A stretch of 64,000 nt of DNA, from positions 1 through 64,000 of the forward strand of contig JBBRYF010000005.1 in assembly GCA_038237925.1 (NCBI GenBank), given 5' to 3'. How positions within the stretch are numbered: position 1 is the first letter of the stretch; every line of letters starts with the position of its first letter. This document shows positions 27,183 to 35,791 of the stretch, piece after piece. This DNA comes from AC-32 sp038237925 (GTDB taxonomy: Bacteria > Actinomycetota > Thermoleophilia > Gaiellales > Gaiellaceae). The notes below the pieces were generated by a model that was not told where the DNA came from, made no database searches, and saw nothing but the letters and a program-made list of their open reading frames with translations. The position numbers were made by a program, and so were the translations under genes.

Positions 27183-27925
27183 GCGCCGACCAGCCGCGGC
27201 TCTACGACGAGCTCTCCCACTGGTTCCACCTCCTGACGGCGCCGGAGGAGTACGCGGAGGAGGCCGAGCTCTACCGGCGGCTGCTGATCCAGGCATGTGA
27301 CGAGCCGCCGCGGACGGTGCTCGAGCTCGGCAGCGGCGGCGGCAACAACGCCTCGCACCTGAAGGCGCACTTCGAGCTGACGCTCGTGGACCGCTCGCCG
27401 CAGATGCTCGAGCTCAGCCGCTCGCTGAACCCGGAGTGCCGTCATCTTGCCGGCGACATGAGAGACGCACGGCTCGGCGAGACCTTCGACGCGGTCTTCG
27501 TCCACGATGCGGTCGCCTACATAACCACCGAGAACGACCTCGGCGCGACGATCGCCACCGCCGAGGCGCATCTACGTCCGGGCGGTGCCGCGCTCTTCGT
27601 GCCCGACTACGTCCGCGAGCGCTTTGCGGAGCACACCGGGACGGGAGGTCACGACGGCCCCGACCGCAGTCTCCGCTACCTGGAGTGGGTGACGGACCCC
27701 GACCCGGCCGACAAGACCTACCTCTCCGACTTCGCCTACCTCCTGCGTGACGAGCGCGGCGTCCGCTGCGAGCTCGACCGTCACGTCTGTGGGCTCTTTC
27801 CGAGGGCGACGTGGCTGGACCTGATCGAGGCATCCGGCCTCGAGGCAAGAAACCACGTCACCGAAGACGACGAGGAGCCGGCCGGAGCCGAGCTCTTCGT
27901 CGGTGTCAAGCCGCGCAGGAGCTAG
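27179..27925 (+). CDS. SAM-dependent methyltransferase (class I)
   Basis: 248 residues with motif I VLELGSGGGNNASHL (about 46-60), an acidic post-I residue (LTLVDRS) and motif IV-like FDAVFVHDAVAY. The C-terminal half has the beta-rich cap seen in small-molecule and lipid methyltransferases. The substrate cannot be inferred. It begins with GTG overlapping the rny stop. Confidence 0.8.
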   Translation: MSADQPRLYDELSHWFHLLTAPEEYAEEAELYRRLLIQACDEPPRTVLELGSGGGNNASHLKAHFELTLVDRSPQMLELSRSLNPECRHLAGDMRDARLGETFDAVFVHDAVAYITTENDLGATIATAEAHLRPGGAALFVPDYVRERFAEHTGTGGHDGPDRSLRYLEWVTDPDPADKTYLSDFAYLLRDERGVRCELDRHVCGLFPRATWLDLIEASGLEARNHVTEDDEEPAGAELFVGVKPRRS

Positions 27926-27933
27926 AGCCGGGC

Positions 27934-27939
27934 TAGAGT
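27934..27939 (+). promoter_or_regulatory. TAGAGT -10-like hexamer for miaB
   Basis: TAGAGT ends 8 nt before the ATG at 27948, supporting that start over the upstream in-frame GTG at 27903. Confidence 0.45.
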
Positions 27940-27947
27940 TTCGGGCC

Positions 27948-29264
27948 ATGCGCCGGTACCACGTGACGACGTTCGGCTGTCAGATGAACGCTCACGACTC
28001 CGAGCGGATCAAGGGGATGCTCGAGGAGCTCGGGCTCGGCGAGGCTCCCGGGCAGGACGAGGCGGACGTGCTCGTTTTCAACACCTGCACGATCCGCGAG
28101 AAGCCCGACCAGCGGTTCGCCGCGCACCTCGCGCAGGCGCGCGCCCTGAAGGAGAGTGACCCCGGCAAGGTGATCGCCGTCGGCGGCTGTTACGCCGAGG
28201 CACAGCGCGAGCGGCTGTTCTCGCTCTACCCGTACGTGGACGTCGCCTTCGGGCCGGGGTCGATTCCGCACCTCGGCGAGTGGCTCGGCGCGGCGGGCGA
28301 GGGGGTCGCGCGCGGCGCCTTTGGGACCGAAGAGGAGCGGACCTTCGCGGGCAGTCTGCCGCTGCACCGCGAGCGTCGCTTTCAGGCGTGGGTGCAGATC
28401 TCGATGGGCTGCAACTCGGTGTGCTCGTACTGCATCGTGCCGTCCGTGCGGGGCAAGGAGGTCTCGCGCCGGCCGGGCGAGATCCTCGCCGAGGTCGAGG
28501 GCCTCGCGCGCGCGGGCGTGCGCGAGCTCACGCTGCTCGGCCAGAACGTGAACTCGTACGGCCGTGACCTCGGCCGCGACTTCGCCGAGCTGCTGCGCGC
28601 ATGCGACGCGGTGGAGGGGATCGACCGCATCCGCTTCACGAGCCCGCACCCAAAGGACTTCCGCGTGCCGGTGATCGCCGCGATGGTGGAGTGCGAGACC
28701 GTCTGCGAGCACGCGCACCTCCCATTGCAGTCGGGCTCGACGCGGGTGCTCAAGGCGATGCGCCGCACATACTCGCGCGAGCGGTACCTGCGCCTCGTCG
28801 GCGAGCTGCGCTCGGCGATCCCCGACCTCGCGCTGACCACCGACCTGATCGTCGGCTTCCCGGGCGAGACCGATGCCGAGTTCGAGGAAACCGTCAGCGC
28901 GGTCGAGGAGGTCGGCTACGACGGCGCCTTCACCTTCGTCTACTCGCCGCGGCAGGGAACGGAGGCCGCTTCGCTGCCGGGCCAGATCCCCGAGGAGGTC
29001 AAGAGTGGGCGAATCGAGCAACTGATCGAGGTCGTCCAGCGCGTCGCCCAGGAGCGCAATCGCGACCGCGTCGGGGGCGTGGAGGAGGTGCTCGTCGAGG
29101 GCCCGAGCCGGACGGATCCGTCGGTCCTGCGCGGGCGGACTCGACGCAACACGACGGTCAACTTCGCCGGTACTGCGGCGCCGGGCGAGCTCGTCCCTGT
29201 GACGATCGAGGCCGCGACGTCGACGACCCTCAAGGGCACCCAGCTCGCCGCAATTGCCGCCTAG
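27948..29264 (+). CDS. miaB: tRNA-2-methylthio-N6-dimethylallyladenosine synthase
   Basis: 438 residues. It has the MiaB plan: an N-terminal UPF0004 domain with cluster ligands C11, C47 and C81, a radical-SAM core with C155, C159 and C162 (MGCNSVCSYC), and a C-terminal TRAM domain. It adds a methylthio group to i6A37 of tRNAs, following MiaA, which is encoded two genes downstream. The start was placed at the ATG after TAGAGT because the family begins at this point. Confidence 0.95.
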   Translation: MRRYHVTTFGCQMNAHDSERIKGMLEELGLGEAPGQDEADVLVFNTCTIREKPDQRFAAHLAQARALKESDPGKVIAVGGCYAEAQRERLFSLYPYVDVAFGPGSIPHLGEWLGAAGEGVARGAFGTEEERTFAGSLPLHRERRFQAWVQISMGCNSVCSYCIVPSVRGKEVSRRPGEILAEVEGLARAGVRELTLLGQNVNSYGRDLGRDFAELLRACDAVEGIDRIRFTSPHPKDFRVPVIAAMVECETVCEHAHLPLQSGSTRVLKAMRRTYSRERYLRLVGELRSAIPDLALTTDLIVGFPGETDAEFEETVSAVEEVGYDGAFTFVYSPRQGTEAASLPGQIPEEVKSGRIEQLIEVVQRVAQERNRDRVGGVEEVLVEGPSRTDPSVLRGRTRRNTTVNFAGTAAPGELVPVTIEAATSTTLKGTQLAAIAA

Positions 29265-30012
29265 CCGCGACCTTCTCTGGGACGGCTGTCTCAACGTGCG
29301 CGAGCTCGGCGGGCTGCCGACCGCGGACGGCGGCGAGACGCGCCGCGGAGCGGTCGTGCGTGCCGACAGCGTCCGCCAGCTCAGCGACGAGGGTTGGCGT
29401 GCGCTCGTCGACCACGGCGTGCGAACCGTCCTCGACCTGCGCGGCGACCACGAGCGCGAGGACGACCCGCCGGCCGAGCTGCCCGTCGAGGTCGTGCACA
29501 TGCCGTTCATGGAGGCGAGCGAGGCCGAGTGGGAGGAGATCGCAGAGGAGATCGAAGCAGCCTCGGCCGCCGCCCCAGACGTCGCGACCTCCACGCGCGA
29601 CGTCTACCTGATCTTCCTCGAACGCTTCAAGCAGAACGTGGCCGCCTCGGTGCAGGCCCTGGCGCGAGCGCCCGAGGGCGGCGTCGTCATCCACTGCGTC
29701 GGCGGCAAGGACCGCACAGGCCTCCTCGCGGCGTTCCTGCTCGAGCTCGCAGGCGTCGACGTGGAGACGATCGCCGCCGACTACGCGCTGAGCGAGGAGC
29801 GGCTGCGGCCGCGGCACGAGGCGTGGTTCGAGGCGGCGGCGAGCGGCGAGGAGCTCGCCCGGCTGCAGCGGATCGCGCAGACGCCGGCGGCCTCGATGGA
29901 GGGAGTCCTCGCCGAGCTCGAACGACGCTACGGCAGCGTGGAGGGGTACCTGCGCGACGCGGGCGTGAGCGACGAGGAGCTCAAGCTCGCGCGAGCCCGC
30001 CTGCGTGGCTGA
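29254..30012 (+). CDS. Tyrosine-specific protein phosphatase (LipA/PtpB type)
   Basis: 252 residues. The P-loop HCVGGKDRTG (H147, C148, R154) is that of the Y_phosphatase3 family, which includes M. tuberculosis PtpB; the GKDRTG form is diagnostic. The N-terminus has the typical NVRELGGLPT segment. Some family members also accept phosphoserine/threonine or phosphoinositides. The TTG start overlaps the end of miaB by 11 nt, and the stop overlaps miaA. Confidence 0.88.
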   Translation: MPPSRDLLWDGCLNVRELGGLPTADGGETRRGAVVRADSVRQLSDEGWRALVDHGVRTVLDLRGDHEREDDPPAELPVEVVHMPFMEASEAEWEEIAEEIEAASAAAPDVATSTRDVYLIFLERFKQNVAASVQALARAPEGGVVIHCVGGKDRTGLLAAFLLELAGVDVETIAADYALSEERLRPRHEAWFEAAASGEELARLQRIAQTPAASMEGVLAELERRYGSVEGYLRDAGVSDEELKLARARLRG

Positions 30013-30907
30013 GCAAGTCCTCGCGATCTTCGGGCCGACGGCGTCGGGTAAGAGCGCGGTCGCCGAGGAGATCGCCCGCCGCATCCCCGCCGAGCTCGTG
30101 TCGGCGGACGCCATGCAGGTCTACCGCGGCCTGCCGATCCTGACCAACCAGTCCGAGTTCCCGACACGTCTGGTCGGCTATCTCGGGCTCGACGAAGAGG
30201 GCTCGGTCGCGGAGTACCAGCGGCTCGCGCACGAAACGATCGACGAGATCCTCGCCGCGGGCCGGACGCCGATCGTCGTCGGCGGCACGGGCCTCTACCT
30301 GCGCGCGGCGCTCGCCGATCTCGAGCTGCCACCGCCGCCCGCGCCGGAAGCCCGGGAGCGAATCGAGCGCCTCTACGACGAGGTGGGCGCCGAAGGAGCC
30401 CACGACCTGCTCGCCGAGCGCGACCCCGCGGCCGCCGCTGCGGTTCACCCCAACGATCGCCGTCGTGTCGTGCGGGCGCTCGAGCTCACGGAAGCCGGCT
30501 CGAGCCTTCGGCCGGCCGAAGACCGCCTCTGGAGCCGCGAGACCCGCCATCCGACCCTGGTCGTCGGCCTCGACGTTCCTCCGGATGAGCTCGAGCGTCG
30601 CATCGAGGTGCGGACCCGGGAGATGTTCGCCCGCGGTGTCGAGAATGAGGTCGTTCAAGTGCTCGAGAGCCCCGTCTCCGCGACCGCCCGAACCGTCTTC
30701 GGCCTGGAGGAGGTCGCCGACCTGCCGCGCGAGGAAGCGATCGCTGCGCTCGTCAAACGGACCCGGCGCTATGCCGCGTATCAGCGCAAGTGGCTGCGGC
30801 GGATTCCGGGCCTCGTCCGGGTGGACGCCAACCGCCCGGTCGCCGAGGTCGCCGCCGGGATCCTGTCGCTGGCTCGGGACGTTGGTAGCGTGGCGTCCGC
30901 GGGATGA
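30005..30907 (+). CDS. miaA: tRNA dimethylallyltransferase
   Basis: 300 residues with the P-loop GPTASGKS (10-17), the prenyl-site SADAMQVYRGLPI, and GGTGLYLRAAL. It prenylates A37 of UNN-reading tRNAs, making the substrate for MiaB. The stop overlaps dapF (ATGA), a gene order known from other actinobacteria. Confidence 0.95.
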   Translation: MAEQVLAIFGPTASGKSAVAEEIARRIPAELVSADAMQVYRGLPILTNQSEFPTRLVGYLGLDEEGSVAEYQRLAHETIDEILAAGRTPIVVGGTGLYLRAALADLELPPPPAPEARERIERLYDEVGAEGAHDLLAERDPAAAAAVHPNDRRRVVRALELTEAGSSLRPAEDRLWSRETRHPTLVVGLDVPPDELERRIEVRTREMFARGVENEVVQVLESPVSATARTVFGLEEVADLPREEAIAALVKRTRRYAAYQRKWLRRIPGLVRVDANRPVAEVAAGILSLARDVGSVASAG

Positions 30908-31683
30908 GGCTCTCGAAGTGGCACGGACTGGGCAACGACTACCTGCTCGTCGAGCGGGCCGAGCTGCCCGCTCCGCTCACGCCGGAGTCGGTGCGCCGGA
31001 TTTGCGACTACCACTTCGGGGTCGGCTCCGATGGCATCCTCGAGGTTGTCTCCGCCAACGGCGACCGCGCCGAAGTCGTGATCTGGAACCCGGACGGCTC
31101 GATCGCGGAGCTCTCGGGGAATGGCACCCGCATCGCGGCCCGCTGGTTGGCTCGACGCGGTGGTGCAGCCGATGTCCGCATCATCGTCGGGCCGCGAGAG
31201 GTCGCGGCGCGGATTTGCGACGGCCACAAAGTGGAGCAGGAGCTGGGCGCCGTCGAGGTGGGGGAGCCGGAGACGATCTCGGTCGGCGAAGAGCAGGTGG
31301 AGCTCACCCCGGTCTCGGTCGGCAATCCCCATGCTGTGATCCGCCGAGACCCCGAGCGCAATGAGCTCCTGCGCCTCGGGCCGCTCATCGAGACGCACGA
31401 GCGCTTTCCGCAGCGGACGAACGTCCAGCTCGTGCGCGTCGACGGGCAGCACGACATCACCGTCGGCGTCTGGGAACGCGGTGCGGGGGAGACGCTCTCC
31501 TCCGGCACGAGCGCCGTCGCCGCGAGCGCCGCCGCGGTTGCGAACGGCTGGTGCGAGAGCCCGGTGACCGTTCACCTGGCCGGGGGCGACCTCCACGTGG
31601 AGCTGCGTGACGGCGAGACGCGCCTCACAGGGTCTGCCGAGGAGATCTGCACCGTCGAGCTGGCCGAAGAGTTCGAGCTGTGA
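30904..31683 (+). CDS. dapF: Diaminopimelate epimerase family protein lacking both catalytic cysteines
   Basis: 259 residues, normal length and fold markers for DapF (KWHGLGNDYLLV, GSDGILEV, SVGNPHAV, ERGAGET). In known DapF enzymes two cysteines act as the acid/base pair. Here the first (CGNGTR) is Ser71 in SGNGTR, and the second (CGTGAC) is Ser200 in SSGTSAV. Everything else around the active site is kept. It sits in a miaA-dapF-dapL run, which argues for a role in meso-DAP formation, but the chemistry would have to differ from the two-thiol mechanism. An inactive or repurposed homologue is the alternative. Confidence 0.85.
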   Translation: MRLSKWHGLGNDYLLVERAELPAPLTPESVRRICDYHFGVGSDGILEVVSANGDRAEVVIWNPDGSIAELSGNGTRIAARWLARRGGAADVRIIVGPREVAARICDGHKVEQELGAVEVGEPETISVGEEQVELTPVSVGNPHAVIRRDPERNELLRLGPLIETHERFPQRTNVQLVRVDGQHDITVGVWERGAGETLSSGTSAVAASAAAVANGWCESPVTVHLAGGDLHVELRDGETRLTGSAEEICTVELAEEFEL

Positions 31684-32858
31684 GATTCGCGAAGCGACTC
31701 GACGCGGTCCCGCCGTACCTCTTCGCGGAGCTCGAGCGCAAGATTGCTGAGAAGCGTCGCGAGGGCGTCGACGTGATCAGCCTCGGCATCGGCGATCCCG
31801 ACCTGTCGACGCCGCAGGCCGTCGTGGACGCGCTCGCAGCGGGGGCCGCCGACCCGCAGACGCACCAGTACCCGACGAACCACGGCTCGGAGGAGTTCCG
31901 CGAGGCAGCCGCGTCGTTCTACCGGGACCGCTTCGGCGTCGAGCTCGACCCGGCTTCGGAGATCGTCCCGGCCCTCGGCGGCAAAGAGGCGGTCGCGCAC
32001 ATCGCCCTGTCCCTGCTCGATCCCGGCGACGTCTGCCTCTCGCCCGACCCGGGCTACCCGCCGTACACCTCCGGGCCCGTCTTCGCCGGGGCCGAGGTGT
32101 ACTACCTGCCGCTTCGCGAGCAGAACCATTTCCTCCCGAACCTCGATTCGATCCCGCAGGAGACGCTCGCGCGTGCCAACCTGCTCTTCCTCGACTATCC
32201 GAACAACCCGACAGGGGCGGTAGTCCAGCCCGGGTACTTCGAGCGTGCCGTGGAGTTCGCGCGCGCGAACGACCTCGTCGTCGTCCACGACAACGCCTAC
32301 TCAGAGCTCTGCTACGACGGATACCGCGCGCCGAGCTTCCTCGAGACCCCGGGCGCGAAGGACGTCGGCGTCGAGATCTTCTCGCTGTCGAAGGGCTGGA
32401 ACATGACCGGCTGGCGCTCCGGGATCGTGGCCGGCAACCCCGACGTCGTCGAGCGTTACCGCCAGCTCAAGACGAACCTCGACTCGGGCATGTTCGAGGC
32501 CGTCCAGCGCGCAACGGTCGCCGCGCTCACCGAGGCACGTGACTTTCCGCGCGAGATGTCGGCCGTCTACGAACGCCGCCGCGACCTCGTGGCGGAGGGC
32601 CTGATCGCAATCGGCCTCGAGGTCGACCCACCCAAGGCGACGCCGTACTTCTGGGTGCGCGTGCCCGACGGCCACACCTCGGCGTCGTTCACGGAGCTCG
32701 TGCTCGAGGAGGCCGGAGTCGTCGTCTCTCCGGGGCCGTCGTACGGCCCGAGCGGAGAGGGGTTCGTTCGTATCTCGTTGACCGTGCCCGACGAGCAGCT
32801 CGAGGAAGCAGTGCGCCGGATCGAGTCCTCGCTGCGTAGCGGCATAATCCCAGCGTGA
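31680..32858 (+). CDS. dapL: LL-diaminopimelate aminotransferase-like PLP enzyme (DapL type)
   Basis: 392 residues, fold-type I aminotransferase. PLP lysine is K238 in SLSKGWNMTGWR; NNPTG (175-179) and D204 are in place. The NMTGWR stretch and overall pattern match LL-DAP aminotransferases, which convert tetrahydrodipicolinate directly to LL-DAP. Placement right after dapF fits this, and no dapC, dapD or dapE is seen in the window. A related aspartate or alanine aminotransferase is the main alternative. GTGA overlaps link it to both neighbours. Confidence 0.83.
   Translation: MRFAKRLDAVPPYLFAELERKIAEKRREGVDVISLGIGDPDLSTPQAVVDALAAGAADPQTHQYPTNHGSEEFREAAASFYRDRFGVELDPASEIVPALGGKEAVAHIALSLLDPGDVCLSPDPGYPPYTSGPVFAGAEVYYLPLREQNHFLPNLDSIPQETLARANLLFLDYPNNPTGAVVQPGYFERAVEFARANDLVVVHDNAYSELCYDGYRAPSFLETPGAKDVGVEIFSLSKGWNMTGWRSGIVAGNPDVVERYRQLKTNLDSGMFEAVQRATVAALTEARDFPREMSAVYERRRDLVAEGLIAIGLEVDPPKATPYFWVRVPDGHTSASFTELVLEEAGVVVSPGPSYGPSGEGFVRISLTVPDEQLEEAVRRIESSLRSGIIPA
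32843..32848 (+). promoter_or_regulatory. CATAAT -10-like hexamer for hflX
   Basis: CATAAT overlaps the end of the aminotransferase gene and ends 6 nt before the hflX GTG at 32855. Confidence 0.35.
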
Positions 32859-34156
32859 CGACGCGACAGCCCGATCCTGCGCCGGGTGCCGAGCCCGAGC
32901 GCGGGTTCGTGCTTGCGGCACAGCCCAAAGGGACCGACACCGACGGCGAACTGGCCGAGCTACGCGAGCTTGCGCGCACGGCAGGTGTCGAGCCTGTCGC
33001 CGAGCTCGTCCAGCACCGGGGGCGCCCGGACCCTCGCACGTACGTCGGCAAGGGCAAGCTCGTCGAGGTGCAAGAGGCGTTCAAGCGCTCAGGTGCCGAC
33101 TCGCTGATCGTCGACGACGAGCTCTCGCCGGTGCAGCAGCGGCGCCTCGAGGATGCGCTCCAGGCCCGCGTGGTTGACCGGACGCAGCTGATCCTCGACA
33201 TCTTCGCCCAGCACGCAGTGAGCGCCGAGGGCAAGCTCCAGGTCGAGCTGGCCCAGCTCGAGTACAACCTCCCGCGGATGCGCGGCCTCTGGCAGCACCT
33301 CGAGCGGCTCGGCGGCGGGGTGGGGACGAGGGGTCCCGGTGAGAGCCAGCTCGAGACCGACCGTCGGCTCGCGCGCAGGCGCGTGACCCTTCTTCGTGAC
33401 CGCCTGCGCCGGCTGGCGAAGCAGCGGGCGACGCGGCGCAAGTCCAGGCAGCGATCCGAGACCCCGACGATCGCGCTCGCCGGCTACACGAACGTCGGCA
33501 AGTCGACGCTCTTGAACGCGCTCACCGACGCGGGCGTGTCGGTGGACGACCGGTTGTTCGAGACGCTGGACCCGACGACGCGCGGGTTCGAGGTCGACGG
33601 CCGCCGCTACCTGGTGACCGACACGGTCGGCTTCATCAGGCGGCTGCCTCACCAGCTGGTCGAGGGCTTCGCGGCGACGCTCGAGGAGACACTCGTCGCC
33701 GACCTCGTTCTGCATGTCGCGGATGCCTCTGCCTCGGACGACGAGCTCGACGCGATGCTCGCGGCCGTCGAGAGCGTGCTCGGCGAGATCGGCGCGGACG
33801 AGCTCCCGGTCGTGCTGGTGCTGAACAAGATCGACGCGGTCGACTCGCTCCACCGCCGCCGGCTTGCCAACCGCTTTCCCGACGCGCTGCAGGTCTCCGC
33901 GCACACGGGGGAGGGGCTCGACGAGCTTCGGGAGCGGATCGCCGAGCGCTTCGGCGACCGCTTCGAGGCGGTTCGGCTGCTGATTCCCTACGACGAGGGC
34001 GCGCGGCTGGCGGAGCTCTACGCGCTTGGAATGCCCGTCGACGAACGGGCCGACCGTCCCGAGGGCGTCTTCCTCCGCGCGCGGCTGCCTCGGCGTGAGG
34101 TGCGACGCTTCGCGCCGTACCTGATCCTCGAGTCAGAGGCGCGCTCGAGCGCGTGA
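32855..34156 (+). CDS. hflX: HflX GTPase
   Basis: 433 residues. The N-terminal HflX domain and coiled coil (about 30-185, with RTYVGKGK and RGPGESQLETDRR) are followed by the G domain: P-loop AGYTNVGKSTLLN, DTVGFIRRLPH and NKID. HflX splits stalled 70S ribosomes. Its position downstream of the mia and dap genes, with GTGA overlaps at both ends, makes it part of the long rightward unit. Confidence 0.95.
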   Translation: MTTRQPDPAPGAEPERGFVLAAQPKGTDTDGELAELRELARTAGVEPVAELVQHRGRPDPRTYVGKGKLVEVQEAFKRSGADSLIVDDELSPVQQRRLEDALQARVVDRTQLILDIFAQHAVSAEGKLQVELAQLEYNLPRMRGLWQHLERLGGGVGTRGPGESQLETDRRLARRRVTLLRDRLRRLAKQRATRRKSRQRSETPTIALAGYTNVGKSTLLNALTDAGVSVDDRLFETLDPTTRGFEVDGRRYLVTDTVGFIRRLPHQLVEGFAATLEETLVADLVLHVADASASDDELDAMLAAVESVLGEIGADELPVVLVLNKIDAVDSLHRRRLANRFPDALQVSAHTGEGLDELRERIAERFGDRFEAVRLLIPYDEGARLAELYALGMPVDERADRPEGVFLRARLPRREVRRFAPYLILESEARSSA

Positions 34157-34590
34157 TCGAGCTTCCGATCCAGCGCCTGCGCGACGACGCCGTCCTGCCG
34201 GAACGCGCTTACTCCGGGGACGCCGGCCTCGACCTCGCCGCCTGCGAGCGCCACGAGCTCGGACCGGGGGAGCGGGCGCTCGTCGGCACCGGTCTCGCCG
34301 TCGCGATTCCCGACGGCCACGCCGGCTTCGTCCAGCCACGTTCGGGCCTGGCCGCGCGCCACGGCCTCACGATCGTGAACTCTCCGGGGCTCGTCGACTC
34401 GGGCTACCGCGGCGAGATCCGGGTCGCATTGCTGAACACCGACGCACGCGAGCCGTTCGTCGTCGAGCCGGGGATGCGCATCGCCCAGCTCGTCGTGCTC
34501 CCGGTGCCGGAGCTCGAGCCGCTCGAGGTGGAGGAGCTGCCGGAGAGCGAGCGCGGCGTGCGCGGCTTTGGCTCCTCTTCGAAGACCTGA
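34153..34590 (+). CDS. dut: dUTP diphosphatase
   Basis: 145 residues with the trimeric dUTPase motifs in order: AYSGDAGLDLA, PRSGLAARHG, GLVDSGYRGEI, RIAQLVVLP and the C-terminal RGVRGFGSS arm. It removes dUTP and supplies dUMP. The end overlaps the Nudix gene by one base. Confidence 0.96.
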   Translation: MIELPIQRLRDDAVLPERAYSGDAGLDLAACERHELGPGERALVGTGLAVAIPDGHAGFVQPRSGLAARHGLTIVNSPGLVDSGYRGEIRVALLNTDAREPFVVEPGMRIAQLVVLPVPELEPLEVEELPESERGVRGFGSSSKT

Positions 34591-35045
34591 TGGCCGAGCC
34601 GCGCATCAGGGTCTCGGCGCTCCTGCGCTGGCAGGGGAGCATCCTGCTCTGCCGGCACGAGAAGGGCGGCCGCGAGCACTGGCTCCTGCCGGGGGGCGGC
34701 GTCGACTCCGGCGAGAGCCTCGTCGACGCGTTGCACCGAGAGCTCGCGGAGGAGGTCGGGATCGACGGCGAGCTCCCGGTCGAAGGCCCGGTTGCGATCG
34801 CCGACTCGATCGCTCCCGTGCGCAGCTTCGCGGCGAAGCACGTCGTCCACATCATCTTCGCCGGCGATCTCACGGGCCGCTCGCTCGAGCGCGTGACCTC
34901 GCATGACGCCGCGGTGCGCGGTCATCGTCTCTTCACCGCGGACGAGCTCGACGACGTCGTGCTGCACCCGCCGATCCAGCGCTTTCTCCAGCGCTGGACG
35001 CCGGGAGACCCAGCGGTCTACCTCGGCGCGCTCTGGATCCCCTAG
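34590..35045 (+). CDS. Nudix hydrolase
   Basis: 151 residues with the Nudix box GGGVDSGESLVDALHRELAEEVGI near 45-68. The substrate is unknown; being next to dut suggests a nucleotide-cleaning role (inference). It ends tail to tail with gatD, overlapping by 4 nt. Confidence 0.9.
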   Translation: MAEPRIRVSALLRWQGSILLCRHEKGGREHWLLPGGGVDSGESLVDALHRELAEEVGIDGELPVEGPVAIADSIAPVRSFAAKHVVHIIFAGDLTGRSLERVTSHDAAVRGHRLFTADELDDVVLHPPIQRFLQRWTPGDPAVYLGALWIP

Positions 35046-35791
35046 AACCGCCCGCCGCGGCTCCGGGCGCGCGCGGCTGAGACCGCGTGAGCCTCGGCCT
35101 CGAGCTCGTCGGGGAGCGGCTCGAGCTCCGGCGGCTCGCCGGTCCTGTGCGCGATCGCCTGCGTCAGCAGCCAGTCCGCAAGCCACGGGTTGCGCGGGAG
35201 GAGGGGGCCGTGGAGGTACGTCCCGATCACGCGACCGGTGCGGCAGCCCTCGTAACCGCTCTCGCCATCGTTGCCGAAGCCCGCGAGAACGCGGCCGAGC
35301 GGCTCGGCGCCGTCCTCCAGCACCGTCCGGCCCGCGTGGTTCTCGAAGCCGGCGAGCGTCCGCTTGACGCCCGGCTCCAACTCGCATTCGAGCAGGACGT
35401 CACCGATCATCCGCCGCTCGCCGGCGACCGTGTGCAGGGGCAGGAGACCCGCGCCGGGGAGCTCGTCGCCGCTCTGGTCGCGGTAGAAGCTTCCGAAGAG
35501 CTGGTAGCCGCCGCAGACCGCCAGCGCCGCCGCGCCGCCCGCGACCGCATCGCGCAGGGCCGACGCCATGGTCGCGAGCGCCGGGGCGATCAGCTCCTGT
35601 TCCCGGTCCTGGCCGCCGCCCACGTAATAGAGGTCGTGCTCGCCCGGCTGGACGAGGTCGCCGGGACCGAGCGAGCGCACCTCGAGCTCGTGACCGCGCC
35701 AGGCCGCGCGTTGCGAGAGCACCGCGATGTTGCCACGGTCGGCGTAGATGTTCAGGTATGCCGGGAACAGGTGGCCGACGACGATCCTCAA
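35042..35791 (-). CDS. gatD: Lipid II isoglutaminyl synthase, glutaminase subunit
   Basis: 249 residues, CobB/CobQ-like class I amidotransferase fold. The nucleophile is C93 (AVCGGYQLFG) and the catalytic His is H194 (TYLHGPLLPR), matching GatD numbering closely. With MurT it amidates the D-Glu of lipid II to iso-Gln. The gene follows murT with a 4-nt overlap on the minus strand. GatD/MurT pairs are typical of Gram-positive bacteria. Confidence 0.94.
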   Translation of the reverse strand: MRIVVGHLFPAYLNIYADRGNIAVLSQRAAWRGHELEVRSLGPGDLVQPGEHDLYYVGGGQDREQELIAPALATMASALRDAVAGGAAALAVCGGYQLFGSFYRDQSGDELPGAGLLPLHTVAGERRMIGDVLLECELEPGVKRTLAGFENHAGRTVLEDGAEPLGRVLAGFGNDGESGYEGCRTGRVIGTYLHGPLLPRNPWLADWLLTQAIAHRTGEPPELEPLPDELEAEAHAVSAARARSRGGRF

